A DNA stretch of 64,000 bases from Aphidius gifuensis (Eukaryota > Arthropoda > Insecta > Hymenoptera > Braconidae). The notes beneath the pieces are model-generated. The model saw nothing but the letters and a program-made list of their open reading frames with translations. It was not told the origin of the DNA and made no database searches. The stretch covers positions 25,390,154 through 25,454,153 of the forward strand of contig NC_057788.1 in NCBI RefSeq assembly GCF_014905175.1. The letters run 5' to 3'. Below are positions 1 to 13,293 of this stretch, piece after piece. Numbering within the stretch: the first letter of the stretch is position 1; the number at the start of each line of letters is the position of its first letter. The position numbers and the translations under genes are program-made.

Positions 1-60
1 CAAGAGCAAAAAAAAATAAGATTCTGTGTTTTTTTTTTTTTTTTGCTCCGGAAGACGAAG
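1..60 (+). other. 3' end of a candidate untranslated exon
   Basis: The sequence ctccggaagacgaag followed by gtaagtg at 61 is a near-perfect splice donor. The exon would begin upstream of the window. The same donor occurs in copy 2 at 59935/59936. No reading frame is recognisable, so a 5' untranslated exon of a plus-strand transcript is the best guess. Transcript evidence would be needed to confirm it. Confidence 0.35.
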
Positions 61-3000
61 GTAAGTGAAGAGTTGGCCACGATCACGTAACGACTGTGCG
101 AAAAAAAAAATAAAACGATGTAACTATTGAAATATAAAAAAATATATATATAAACAGGAAAGTGACTAGTTGAACTGAGGACTATCTGTGAAAAGTGTGC
201 CCTTTATAAAACCAAACTAAGGCGCTATGTAAGGTTTCACGTTCCAAAAGAGGTTTGGCAAAATTCCAAAATCAAGTGAATCACCACAAAAAAAAATATA
301 TATATACAAAATAACGGCCTAATTTTACTGCATAGATTTAAAAAACTTGGTAAATTTTTTTGGGCTAAATTCCAGGTAACATTTAACTTTTTGTCTAGCT
401 AACATAAATTTTTTAAAAAAATATTTAAAATTTACATTAGCTGTAAACACACGCGACTCAAAGTAAATAGAAAATAAATATGTTATCAAAATGTCAAAAG
501 AAAAAATAAAATATGAGACACAATAAAAAAAAAACAATTTTCAAATTGTTATTTCTACAAATATTGTATTGCCTTGAATTAAATATTTTTATTTTTAATA
601 TTTTATCAAATGATTATCAGTTATATCAACTTGTATGGCTTTTTAAAGTTTGTTATAAAATTACTAGTAAAATAAAATGATGTTAAAAGCTTTGACAAAC
701 TGGTTGGTTAGCAAATAATTTTGTTCGTCCAACTGATTTTAAAGTTTTGCTGCTGATTCAGCGAAAAATATATATAGATATATAAAATTATTACATTTTT
801 ATACTTTATCGATTTTTTTTTTATTTTAAAAAATTATTTTATATGAAAATTTATTTATTTTTGATAATAATCATGGCATTAATAGGATTGTATCATTCTT
901 GGAAACAAAGATTGCATTTAATTAAATTAATTTCTAAAAGTAAAAATATATACAGAAGTAAAAATAATTAAAAAGTCACTTGTGAATAATAATTACAAAA
1001 CTTTTTGTATCTGTCTTGTCTTTTCACTTGTTAACAATTAAAAAGAAAAAAAAAAACAACAGCAACACTTATGCCAATTGACTAATTTTTAAACGTTTCA
1101 ATATAAAAAAAGTTATTCGATTGATTTTGAAGTTTTTTTTTAAGTGGAAATAGTGGTTAATGGTCAGACCAGAAAAGCTATTCATCAAAAATTTAGCTGA
1201 TATCATGAAATTGACTTTAAATGAAAATTTCGTGAGGTAAATAACTTGTATAATTGCAATGACTTTACAAAGATTAAAAATAATTTATATATTTCACAAT
1301 GATTGTAAATTTTTTTCAAATTATAATATTGTTTATAAATTATTTATTTATAATTTTTTTTATCAAGTGAACAAGCAGAAGCTTTTAATATTTCGAAAAA
1401 AAAATATTTATACAATATAAATTTTTATTTACTACTTTGTTTTTCGTTTGATAGTGTATATAATAATATAAGTTGTTAATTAGTGGCAGGGTGATGCTTT
1501 AACCGTTTGAGATTTCCGTTAAAATTGCCTTAATAAGAGTGAGATAACACAAAATTTCTTAATGTCATCATTTACGCGACCTCTACTGGTTCAAACAATT
1601 TTCCACTCTCACCACACCATCAGGACTTTTATTTCTATCCCTTTCTTGAGTGTCACTGTAAAAGCCAATTAGCTCAACCGAACCCGAGATACTTTTTTGC
1701 TACTTTTATAACAACGTAATGTTTTATAAAAAAAAAAATATACAAACTACTACTACTGCAACTTGTTTTATGTACATAACAGTCCCCTTTTTTTTTTTTT
1801 TTTTTTTATTTTTTTTTTTTCGTCTTTGACACTGAATCAATGATATATATATTTTTTTTTTATTTTTATACTATAGATATAAAAATTTCTTAATTTTATT
1901 ATTTAACTGTATAACTTTTCTTTTTAAATAACAGTATTTTTAATTTTTTTTTTTTTCGACTCAATTTTATCAAGAATTTCTGTAATTTATATAAAATTAT
2001 TTGAAAAGTTTTAAACAATTCCAAAATTAATTTTCAATTAATTATTTGTATTTTTTTTTTTTTTTTTAACTTTTATATATAAAATCATAAAATTGAATGT
2101 TGCCATTTTAGAAAATTCAGTGGTAAATTTAAAAAAATTAAAAAAAAAAACTTTTTTTTCAAATGAAAATTCAAACTAAGAATAAGAAATATTATTACTA
2201 AATAATGTTATGTGTATTTTGGCATAAGATAATTTTAATTCTGTTTGTAAAAATTTAAGAATGACTAAAAACTATATTTGGAACAAATTTTTATTTTTAT
2301 TTTGATTGCAAGTCTTTTAAAACACTAAAATTTATGACTCACAAAGACATTTAAAATTATCAAAGTATATATATTATACATTTAACAACACCCATATGTG
2401 TATCTTGAATTTAAACATTTGATTAAAATAGTTGTTGGAAGTTTTAATGTTATCTTCAGTACTTTGAGTTTAAAATAGATAAATAAAATAAAAATATTTG
2501 TAAATAAGATTTAAATCTGTCAAATAAAAAAAATCATTCATAAAAATAATAATAAAAGACTGTTGTACAAATAAATACTAAAAGTTTCGTGACTCTATGA
2601 TTAATCAATAACAATCAGATTCACCAATGATTGATGACAATCTCTCGACATTGGATATATAAAATCGAGCATGTACAACATTTATTTTCTCGTTTAAATC
2701 TTATCAGATTATAATGATACATTCAACATGACTCAACAATATCTCCTACTATTTATTTATTTATTAATTTATTCATCTATCTAAGTTGATTACTTCTATT
2801 ATTAAAAATTACATTAAACACTGTGTTGAATATAAATATATTATTTGTGATAACAAAATGATTATTAAAGTAAAAATTTATTCAACCATATATTAATCAA
2901 TGATCAGATTTGTATAATGTAAATTTACCTGTAAATAATATATTGATATGTTGCATACTAAAGCTATCTAACTATAATAATTTAATAATATATTGAAGAT

Positions 3001-3461
3001 TAAATTCAACACTGGCATATACTTCAATGAAAATTATTTTTAAATATACAATTTAATCTGAATATTAATGTCAAAGTAGTTATAATATAATCAAATATTA
3101 TCTTTAATATTTTTTGTTTATAAAAAATTATTTTAAAATTATATATAATTAGGGTTATTTCAACACGAAACTGCACTTTATTTTTCACGGTGAATTTTTA
3201 ATGATTTGCGTTTTATATATTCTAAAAACTAAATATTAAGCACTCTTTAACTTACAACGTCTGCTAAATAAAAAGTTAATGAAGCTTTTCACCTGACCCC
3301 GTCACGCTTTTACCATAATGAAATTGGAATTTTTAATTTACCATTTGAAAAAATGAAAAAAAAAAAAAAAAGACTAAGTATACTATTTTCATATATAACG
3401 TTTTGTTTTAAAACAATGAAAAACATGAATTTTATTTTATATTTTCACAATTGATTTTCAG

Positions 3462-3628
3462 GTCATCAGTAGTGGTCAAATAGTAGGGATAAAACGACAA
3501 CAGGAATTTATAGTTTTACTAGAAAATATAGTGGTAGCTGATTGTTAATCTGATCACGAAACAACAATTCTAGTCTTCCGACCCGAGATATAATTTTCCA
3601 AGTGGATAAATTCTAAGCGCTGATCGTG
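3462..3628 (+). other. Candidate internal untranslated exon (167 nt)
   Basis: The exon is bounded by an acceptor (ttgattttcag) and a donor (gatcgtg then gtaagttt). It has a clearly lower AT content than its surroundings. All three plus-strand frames contain a stop, so it is not an internal coding exon; frame 1 is open for the first 28 codons. It could be a 5' UTR exon of the same transcript as the donor at position 60. An exon of exactly the same length is kept in copy 2 at 63353-63519. Confidence 0.4.
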
Positions 3629-3889
3629 GTAAGTTTAATTTTCATTATTATAAAATACGTATATACTGTTAAACAATTTTCATTAAAATATAAATTAATT
3701 ATTTAGTAATCTCATATATATATTAATTTGTTTATAATAATTTAAAGTATTATATTACAGTAAAGTTCATTTGACTTGTATGAATTTTATCAATATGATT
3801 TTACCAATTGAATTTATTAGTTTCCAAAGAAAATAGAGAAAAAAAAAAAAAGAGAGTCAAGTTTCATACAATTATATATACCGTATATA

Positions 3890-4114
3890 TGAAATAAGAG
3901 TTTTTGAGTTATATGAAATGGGAAAATAGTTTGAAATGGGGTGAGTGAGTAACAGCAGGTAATCAAGCACCATCCCATTTCACAGCACTGACCCAACTTG
4001 TTTGCATGCTTCTGTACAAGTTGCCATAAGTGCAACCCTAAACGTTCCCATATAACGAAGTAATGACTAAGTGCAAAATAGGCCGTTACGTAGAAACTTG
4101 TCAAGAGCACATAT
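3890..4114 (-). other. Lower-AT island with a 97-codon open frame, unassigned
   Basis: On the minus strand a frame stays open from about 4110 to 3820, which is unusual in this AT-rich region. The first 60 residues are of mixed composition, with W, C, H and L well represented. The tail is encoded by AT-rich sequence. There is no ATG at the upstream end and no domain that I recognise. The same island is conserved in copy 2 (63776-64000). It may be an exon, a decayed gene fragment or a conserved non-coding element. Confidence 0.2.
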
Positions 4115-7100
4115 AACTACCACCAAGAACTTTAATAAAAGTAAAAGAAATTTAAGAAAATTATACACTTGAAAAAAATTATATAATTTTACATATTAAT
4201 CTAGCAGATTAAGCATTGATAATAAAATTAATTTTTCCAATAGTAATGAGTCGTATTTTGAAAGAAAAAAAAGACAAAGAAAAAAGAAAAAATTTTCAAC
4301 AATATCATGATAGAAGCAATAATTTGAAATAATAAAAAAATGTTATTACTAAGTTTTATTTTTTTTTCTTTTAGAATAAACAAAATATATAACGTCACAA
4401 TTTAAAATAATAAAATGAACGTAATATATGTATATTAAAGTACATACAAAATGCCATTAAATTTGTATACATATAAATTAATTCGATGGCTATTTTATCC
4501 CCCCCTAGGCTATTTAATCGTAATATCAACACGATAACATGTTTCGGTTTTCGCATTGCGTGACTAAAACTAACCCAACCAATTCACAATAAGATACTAA
4601 CTCTCAAAATTATTATATTATTACCATTTCATTCATTAACTTGGAGTATATATATTAGCTTTACTAATATTAAAAAAAAATTAAATATTTATAAATCCAC
4701 ATTTTAGTAATTGAATATTAAAAAATAAATTATTGTTATATTGTTTAATTAGATAAATATAGTGAAAATATAAAATACAATTGCTCTTTATTTTTACAAC
4801 AACAAGATACAAGTTATTTTTGCTAATAATTCAATTTTATATAACATAGGTGCGAATTGAAAGAAAAATAAAGTTTTCAAGCCACATACAGGTTTCGTGC
4901 ATGGAACCACTTGGCACCCAATCAACATCATCAATTACTTTTGTTTTTTTTTTTTGTATTTTTATTTTTGTTAAATATATGTTAAAAATTCACATATACA
5001 AACTAAATTTAAAAATCAATTTAGCTGATTTAACACGATGAAAATACTATAAAATTATGTCAAATTAATTATCAACAATAAACAAAAAAAAGAATTATCA
5101 TGCTTATCAAATCTATATCCATATATTGTCGATTAAAATTTAACATCAATGGCAAACATATCAATCACAAAACCACAATTAATTTGAGTGATTTTAGTGT
5201 AAAATTAATTATACAATTATTGATAATTGGTAGTTAAAAAAATAATCAAAAATAAAAGAGCTATTATTTTAATAACGCTTAATATTTATTTTGAAAAAAA
5301 TATAATTAATCTTTGCTGACAAAGACGCGTATCAAAATTTGACACAACAAGGAAATTCGATATATTATGTTAGGATTCAAAAGGATTGAAACATATTAAC
5401 CAATTGGCTTTCTCACCTGATACCACTCTCAATATTGATCAAATATTAACTGTGCACAAATTGTTTCCTATATGTAATATGTAATTACCACAAACAATTA
5501 TCTCGTTATCATATGATACAACACAATATCAGATAACACAAAATTATTAAAGCACACACACTTAATAAAAAAAAAAAACACTTGAAAGTTATTTTAAAAA
5601 ATTAATGTTTTTTCTTATAATTTTCTTTTAATAAGTTTATTTATTTATTTAATTTTTTTGTTTATACTAAATGTTATGATAAATAAAATATAAAAAAAAT
5701 TTATTTATGAATATATAAATTTTTTTATTGTGCCTCTTGAACTACGTGTGATCCAAATGGCCCATCGACCTGATCTAAGAAATAACCGTGATTTGAGGTT
5801 TTAAGTTGGTCCATATAAAATCGTCGGGCTGGTTGGCCCTGCATACATAGCACAAACATAATCGACCAGTTCAACCTTAACCCACCAGCTATAAATCAGT
5901 AGTTCATTTCACTCCCTCCGCCCCCTTTTTTTTTCTTTTTTTTTTTGTTTTTAAATCGTAATTTATTTTTTTTTATTATTTTTTTACTTGTCTTTTTTAG
6001 CCTCAAGAAGTTTACCGTCTGTCTCACAACTCAATATATATTTGTATATAATATATATTGTTTTATTGTTTTATTTTTACAACAATATTAATTTAACTTT
6101 TAAATTATTCGTGTGTCCTTGAATACTTGAAAACAAACTTGATTTAAAATAAAAAGAAAAAAAATAATATTTTTTTAATTAAACTCAAGCCAATAGTGCT
6201 AAACTATTGTAATAACTGTCAAAATAGATAAAAAAAATATTTTTTTCAATTAACTTTTTGATTAGCATATATTTTTTAATAATAATATATTATTATTTTT
6301 TAATTAATTACACAATCGAGAATACGAGATGAAATTTTTAATTTGAATTTATATTAATTTTTTTTTTATGAGAAACTTTTTTATTTTTATATAATATTGT
6401 TATTAAATTTTTCATGATCAAACACCCCGATATTTATTATAGAGTATATTTTTCACTTTTATATGGATATATATGTGTGAATAAATGTGGCCAGACACGA
6501 TGCCGGCACGTAGCATACTGCTATGGCAAGCAACGCGGGACTATCCATATCGTTGCTCAACAAACTGGCGCAAGCTCTTGGTTCAATTTATATAGACCCA
6601 GTAAGAATTTACTCCAGTTATTCATACACCATATTTTCTTTCATGTAATAGACAATCACCTCACTTATTTTCAAACCCTCATATTTTTATATACATGTAC
6701 AATCAAAAATAAATTTTTTTTTTATTAATTAATTTTCACCTCTTTAAATTAATTTAAAACAATGGAAATTTCAATATTTCTTTGTTAATTTATTAATTAT
6801 TTTTTTTTATATTTTATATGTAGGGGAAAAAAAAAATTATTCTTTGAAACGAAAAATTATTATCTGAGATAAAAAAATAACTGAAATATGTTATGTTTGT
6901 ATGAACAAAGTAAAGCTCGTTCTGTTAATGATATACTTGAATAAAAAAAACAATAATTTTTTTAATGATAAAAAAATAACGTTATGATTCTTTTGAAAGT
7001 AAAAATATAAAAAAAAACGACAGGACAAGTTCATGTTAAATACATATAATATATGCATGTATCATTTTTATTATTTTTTTTTTTTTTGCCAAATGAAAAG

Positions 7101-7589
7101 ATGAGTAATATTGAGAGGCAGCGAGAGAGAGGGGGCAAAGGGTGTACAAAGTAATACAAAGGGTGTATATATGCTTTTCCTTTTTTTTCTTTATATTTTA
7201 GAGAAAATATTTTATGGTGTGTCAGAAGAAGGTATCATGTGTATACGTCCATTAATATGATGAAAAAGAGAAGCTTTTCTTTACGGTTAAGTGCAGTCTT
7301 GTAAGATAATGGATAATGCAAAAGTAAAAATGAGGGAATGAAGAAAAAAAAATATAATAGAAAAAAAAATAAATAAAGGGTATAAAAGTGCATCATAAAT
7401 ATAATGAATACTTTATTGTAACTCTTGTAAATGAAAAAAACAATTATAAAACAAATAATTATTTATGTAAAAATTAAATTTTTAAATTACCCAAGTGAAA
7501 ATTAATCCCAATTTTCAATTTTCTCAAATAAATACAAATCGAAATTACTTGAAAATATTTTAAACGATAAAAAAAATTTATAAACTCAC
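4115..7589. other. AT-rich non-coding stretch with two GC-richer islands
   Basis: I see no gene here. Two islands stand out from the A/T homopolymer background: 5736-5925 and 6485-6606. On the minus strand the second island contains a TATA-like tatataaattg followed by mixed-composition sequence, as a core promoter might. On its plus strand it ends with a possible donor (gtaagaat). Both islands could be regulatory elements or untranslated exons. Nothing in them allows a firm call. Confidence 0.3.
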
Positions 7590-7659
7590 CCTTGTTGCAC
7601 CCTGATGATGAAAATTCTAGATCAATGTCGTTGGCTTGTCTCGTTGAAATTCATATCAT
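7590..7659 (-). other. Candidate 5' UTR exon (70 nt, minus strand)
   Basis: Read on the minus strand, a long pyrimidine tract and tgattgttgcag acceptor precede a 70-nt mixed-composition segment that ends in aagg followed by gtgagtttat, a strong donor. All three frames contain stops, so it would be untranslated. It implies a minus-strand transcript crossing this region whose coding exons are not evident here. Confidence 0.4.
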
Positions 7660-10600
7660 CTGCAACAATCATAGAAAAAAAAAATTATATATAATTAAAG
7701 AGTTTATTTGACACGTAAATTTATAATAATAAATGTTTCTTTTTATTAGTTTTTAATATTGTTACTTTTAATGGAATACTACACATCACTCAACTTTGAT
7801 AAATTTTTTTTATTTGTAAAAAAATATCTTTGAGAAATCAGAAGTAAAACTTTTTCTACGTTTTTAGTTTTTTGTTAATTTTTTTTGTATCTTTCTTTTC
7901 TCTAGATCTTTATATATCTTCCTATTTTTTATTTTCTTTTTGCATAGTTTTTTTTTTTTTTTTTCTTTTTACTCGTTAGGAAGCTGTCTTTTTCTTTCCA
8001 GGAGTTTCGAAGAACTAATACCCCAAAGATAAGATAAGCCGACACGTTTCTGCATCGAGGATTGACATGATAGAAAAAAAATAAAATAAACAAATCGAAT
8101 TTAACGGTTCGGTTTTTATACAGTTTCTTTATTCTGGCATGTTATTTATTTTTAATCTATATATTGGGTTTGAAAAATAAATGCAGTATTATTTAATAAC
8201 AATAATGTTAAAGATATTTTTTAAATAATTCAAATGATGCATAAATTGTTTTGTTAATAATTTCAACTTTCAATAATAAATATATTAAAATGGCATTGTT
8301 AATTTAATCGTCATTTTAACTGCAGGAAGTATTTTAACTATAATATTTTTTATCATCAATTATTTAAGTTCATTGTCGAGCATCTACATCATTGATTATT
8401 TCATTTTAATTGTCCTTAATTTTTTTCATGCTATTTGAAAACTTTTTTTCATTTTTTTTTTTCTACAAAAATAAAGATAATAGATCTTAATGAATTCCAA
8501 ATTTAAATCACTTGATGGCAATGATGATGTGATCAAAAATAAAAAATACAATTTAAAGTAATATCAGTGATATAAAATAATTGACTCAAATTTATAAATC
8601 TTCATAGTAAATAGGAAAATTAAAATCGTACTAATTTATCATGACATTTGTTAATTAAAAACTCTAATAATAGTTGTTATAAAATCTAAAAAAAAAATAT
8701 ATATTTTAATATCCTTAAAGTTATGAATTATAATTTGAATAATGATAATTGAAAATCAATTTTTGTTCATTCTTTACTCAATTTAAAGAATGAAAATGTC
8801 ATAATTATAAATATTTATATATTTTTTTTACCGTTTGTACTGTATTTTATAAATACTTTTATTTATATTTGTAATGATAAATTATTTCTGTAAACTGTTT
8901 TCATTATTTTAACGGACTCAAATAAATAAACAAATAAAATTTGATAAAAAAAACGAAAAAAATTTGTTTATCGTTAAAAGTTTATTATGTCAGTGTCATA
9001 CATTTTATGAGAATATTCACGAAGGCAAAATGATAGCAAAACAGTAATAAAAGCGCTCGCAAGATCGTTGAAAAATACAGTTCACATTGAAAAACGATAA
9101 AAGCTCATGTTTTACCCTTGAAAAAAAAAAAAAAGTAAATAAATAAATAAATAAATAAAAATCACGAAAGGTTAGGAAAACCAACGAAGCAAAAAAAGAT
9201 ACAGAAAAAAAAAATATATTTTTTTATTTGAAAGCAACGAAACACGAAAGAGAGCCTTATTTCATACATTTCCAAACACTAAGTATAGAGAGAAAAAAAC
9301 CATATAGAAAATCTCAAGACCTCATTTTTTTTTAACATCGTCTTCAGTTTATATTGAACCACAAAAAAAAAATTATTTTTTTTTTATTATTTTCAAGAAA
9401 CACGTATACACCACTTCACCTTATCCAACATCAATACTTTAACATGAAAATATTTTCATGTTATTCATGAAATAAACACGATAAGATAATCATTAAAAAA
9501 TAAGTAAAGACAAATTTTAATGAGACACTATATAAAATGAACAAATAAATATATATCAAATAAAAATTTAAACTTCATTTTTATTATTAAAATTGAGCAA
9601 TACTATTTTTTGTTTTTTTTTTTTTTTTTATAAACGTGATTTCCACGTAATCAATCATCTAATCATCACATTTAATCTTGTCATGTTGCCACATAAAATT
9701 TCCAAGGTAAAGGTCAATTATTTGATTATATATAAATATAAAATAATATAATTTCGTTTTTTATGATAACTGAGTAATCGATAAAACGATAAAAACCACA
9801 AAGCCTGTAGATTATCCAAATATAAACAAAAAAATTCTATCGAATATATAAAATGAGTTTAAATTTACTTTACGTTTGATTGGAAAAATTGAAAAAAAAA
9901 AGTTGATATCAAATTGAAATCAAATAATAAATCCATCATTAAATTTATTTTTTATCAAAAAAAAAAAAAACGCTTCGGGTCTTTTAAAAACGACTATGAT
10001 ATGGCAATTATATCTACAAAAATTAAATTTTGATTTCATAGCTTTTATGAAATAATTATTTTTTTCAAATAATTTTTTTTAATACTTTTAACTCGTTAAA
10101 AAAAACTGGAGTATATATTTTTATAAATTTTTTTGTTATTTTTAAAGCCTTTAATAATAAATATAACAATTGTTCGAATTTTTATTTTAAAAATATATAT
10201 AGAGTTTATTGACGAACATCAATTTTCATCAAGAGAGTAAAACAACTTTTATTTTTATAAAATACAAAATTAGTTTGGTATTATCTCATTATTTTTATAA
10301 TGCAAAGCAATTTATTAGAAAATAAATATTGACGTAAAAACGTTAAATAAATTTTTATAAACTTTATTTTTTGATATTATTACAAATGACATGGACATTT
10401 GATCAATTTGATTCTATTTGTAGTTTGAATTTTCTTGAGAATAATTGGTGAGCCTTGTTATCTTAACTAATCTTAAATTGATTGAAACTTTAAAACAAAG
10501 CTTTAATATATATCTTAGTTGAAAACGGTTCAGTCTTTATTCAACCTCAAAATGTGTTTTGAAGCATTACACAAAGTACGATACGAAGCCAACCAATATC

Positions 10601-11540
10601 TTTTATAAAGTTGAGATTTTGATTATCGGTGGAGAACATAATTCAACTATTGGCTCAACGCAATACAAACGTTAATTATTTTGCCTCAAAGTATATGCTA
10701 ACTTCATCCCAATAAAACTTTTCACATAATATTTAACTTAAAACTTGTTGAAATTATGTGTCTAAAGTTGTGTATCGCGTCTTATTGTAATAACAACATA
10801 AAAATGTCAAGCAATATATTCATTATTACTTTGAACATAAAAAAGACCAAGCCAAACCAAAAAATATAAAAAATTAATACAAAATTTTTAAATGTAAAAT
10901 ATTCATAAAGTTTTTAACAAAAATAACCAAGAAAATAAAGTCTGACCTGTGTCAACATCAATCTTGTTTTCAACTTTGAATTGATTGTAAAATTCCAATT
11001 TTAAATTTTCCCATAGTCACAAATTTGTTGTTCTTGTTGTTGTTGTTGTTTTTTTTTTTTTTAATTTCAACAACACTGTTTATAACAGAGTTTGTATAAT
11101 TGAAAATTTTCTAGATACCCAAAACTTTATGATAGTAATATTATATATAAACAAAATACTTTATAAATATTTGTTAAAGTGGAAAATTAATTATTTATAT
11201 ATATAAAACAAGCTAATAATAACCGATAAACCATCAAACAACCTATCAAATTGCCAACTCTACACAACTCTCAAACACCAGAAATTGTTATAAAAACTTT
11301 TACAAGTATAGTCGTTGAAGTATACGATTATTGAGCGAGTGAAAAGTTGTAATTATAACAAAAACACTGGAGATTGCTTGTTTACAAAATATAAAATCAA
11401 AAAAGATTTTATTTTACTGATAAAATCACTCAACAATTTCAATTTAAAATAACATCAAGTAATTGTTAAATCAATGTTTAGATATATAATGATAATTTTC
11501 AACTCAAGTAAATAAAAAAAAAAATCTACTAAACAAAACA
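7660..11540. other. AT-rich non-coding stretch
   Basis: No gene, RNA or complete mobile element is recognisable. It contains many A and T runs, a short (taaa)n microsatellite around 9135-9160 and a (ttg)n run near 11035. It is probably intronic or intergenic. Confidence 0.5.
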
Positions 11541-11638
11541 ATGCAAAGCACAGAATCGGACGTAGATGAATTTTCTAAAACAAAACAGAACGCAGAATAT
11601 TCAAGTGTAAATAGTAGATCATGTAACAACCGGACTTG
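11541..11638 (+). CDS. Candidate first coding exon, 32 complete codons, function unknown
   Basis: An ATG in good context (aaacaatg) opens 32 complete codons of balanced composition, starting MQSTESDVDEFSKTK. The segment ends at ttg followed by gtaaaattt, a possible donor, leaving an incomplete codon. If it is not spliced there, the frame stops at once with TAA, giving a 33-residue ORF. The base composition differs from the flanks. It could be the first coding exon of the plus-strand transcript suggested by the untranslated exons at 60 and 3462-3628. I could not find a matching next exon, so this stays tentative. Confidence 0.3.
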
Positions 11639-13221
11639 GTAAAATTTTCTCTATATACATTTCATTTATATATGTAAACTTTACATGGTCATTATTTTAT
11701 CTTTATAAAGCTCAATTTTAACAAGTATTTTACGATGTAAAACTACTTTAAAACCCTCTTAAACAAAGATTAAATTGCTTTTTTTTTTCTTTGTCAAATT
11801 AAATATTTAAAAACTTTATCATGCACTTTTAAAACTTTATAATATAATTGGTATTTAAAAATGAATATGTCCATAAAAATAAACAAACGTTCAAATATAT
11901 ACATCACGCAAAGTAAATTAATATTTCCAATAAATTTAATAGATCAGTGTTTGATAAGGTTACACATGAAAAGTAAAATATTTTGTAGAAATATAAACGA
12001 TACATTACTGGCAATAGATCTCTGTCAAATATTTAAGTACAGACCTTATTATTCAAAATGTTAAAAAATAAATAAATCCCCCACAGTGAAACATCATTAT
12101 TTAAAAATATTCTTATGTTTTTCAATGACATTATAGAGTGTGACGAATTTCACTTTGAAATACAAAAACTCACTTGCACACTGTCTATCAAAAAATCATA
12201 ATTTTAAATTATTAAATTTTTAAAATTAAATAACAATAATAATGTCAAAATTATAAAATTTCACATTAATCAAAATGAATAATTAAATATACCTTTTTTA
12301 ATTTACAAAATTTTTTTTTTCTATTAAAAATAAAAATCACTTTTGTATTATTTTTTTAAATATTTAGAATATTTTTACCGTGTTTTATTTTTTTTATATT
12401 TTTATACACTTGACAATTTTGTAGTTTGTGCAAATAACCTCTGGCACTGGAACATGTTAAATATTGAGCGTACTTTAAGAACAATTTTTCATCTTATTTT
12501 TTTTTTTTTTTTTTCTATTATTTATTACCCACTCCATTTGCAACTGTTACAATGTACCATCACCAACAAGCTTTTCCATTGTTTTTTTTTTTTAATTAAA
12601 AACATAATAATCCCAAGATTATATTTGATTTGTTAATTATAATTTTTTTTTTTTACATTTTTTATCATTAATTATTTCTGATTATTATCGGATTTGCGAT
12701 TAGTCATTTGTTCTCCAATATAATCCACAAGGGAACGAGTCATTAAGTAGTTAAAAATTGAAGGATAATCAATTGTCATAATCGCATATGATTATACAAA
12801 TTTGTTCGTTCGATTGTGTCATATTTTGCAGCAGTGATTATTATTAATAATCGGTATTTTATATATAAATGTATTTTGATGAATTATATGATGAAGAGGA
12901 TGATAACGAGACAGTTAATTATAACATAATTATATATGTTTAATAATTAAAATTTTTTTTCATTTCATATTATTCAAGATTATACTTGACCTTGTAGAAA
13001 TTATAAATATTATAAAGATACTATCTATAAAATTGAAATAAAAAAAAATATATAAAATTATTATAAATTTCATTTGTAAACAATTTAGTTAATTATTAAA
13101 AAATTTTTTAAAGATTCAAATTGAAGGAAATGATTTTTATTTGATTTGCAGAGGTAAAAGGAACGTTATAAATTTTTCAAATTATTCAAGAAGAAATATT
13201 TGTGACGGGAGATCATCTTCA
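11639..13221. other. AT-rich stretch without a supported gene
   Basis: A 67-codon open frame at 11861-12064 (plus) is followed by aaataaataaa but has no recognisable domain and no clean acceptor. I treat it as chance. A good acceptor (tttgatttgcag) lies just before 13152, but the sequence after it runs straight into the tRNA gene. Confidence 0.4.
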
Positions 13222-13293
13222 GCCTGCATAGCTCAGGGGCAGAGCACTGGTCTTGTAAACCAGGGGTCGAGAGTTCAATTCTCTCTGGAGGCA
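13222..13293 (+). tRNA. tRNA-Thr, anticodon TGT
   Basis: The 72-nt gene folds as a cloverleaf: D stem gctc/gagc, anticodon stem ctggt/accag around loop cttgtaa with anticodon TGT at 13254-13256, and T stem gagag/ctctc around loop ttcaatt, with discriminator A. A T-run terminator follows at about 13295-13315. The A box (tagctcaggg) and B box (gttcaattc) are intact. The acceptor stem gcctgca/tggaggc has one G-G mismatch at pair 5-68. The D loop is short (7 nt). It may therefore be a slightly degraded but probably functional copy. CCA is not encoded, as expected in eukaryotes. Confidence 0.92.

Larger units (their letters stand above)
1..4114 (+). repeat. Long direct repeat, copy 1 (about 4.1 kb, paired with 59877-64000)
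   Basis: The opening of the window reads through the same sequence as 59877-64000 in the same orientation. Differences are homopolymer length changes and scattered single-base substitutions; for example tttgatagtg here against tttgaacgtg in copy 2, and aagcagaagc against aagtagaagt. The true ends cannot be seen because copy 1 starts at the window edge and copy 2 runs off the other edge, so the repeated unit may be longer. The content is AT-rich non-coding DNA with two candidate splice-bounded exons and one island of lower AT content near 3890-4114. Either a real segmental duplication or an assembly haplotig would give this picture. Confidence 0.95.

Noticed and set aside
11861..12064. 67-codon ORF with a downstream AATAAA-like motif
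   Set aside because: Composition is rich in I, K and N as expected by chance here; there is no good acceptor, no domain and no conservation evidence.
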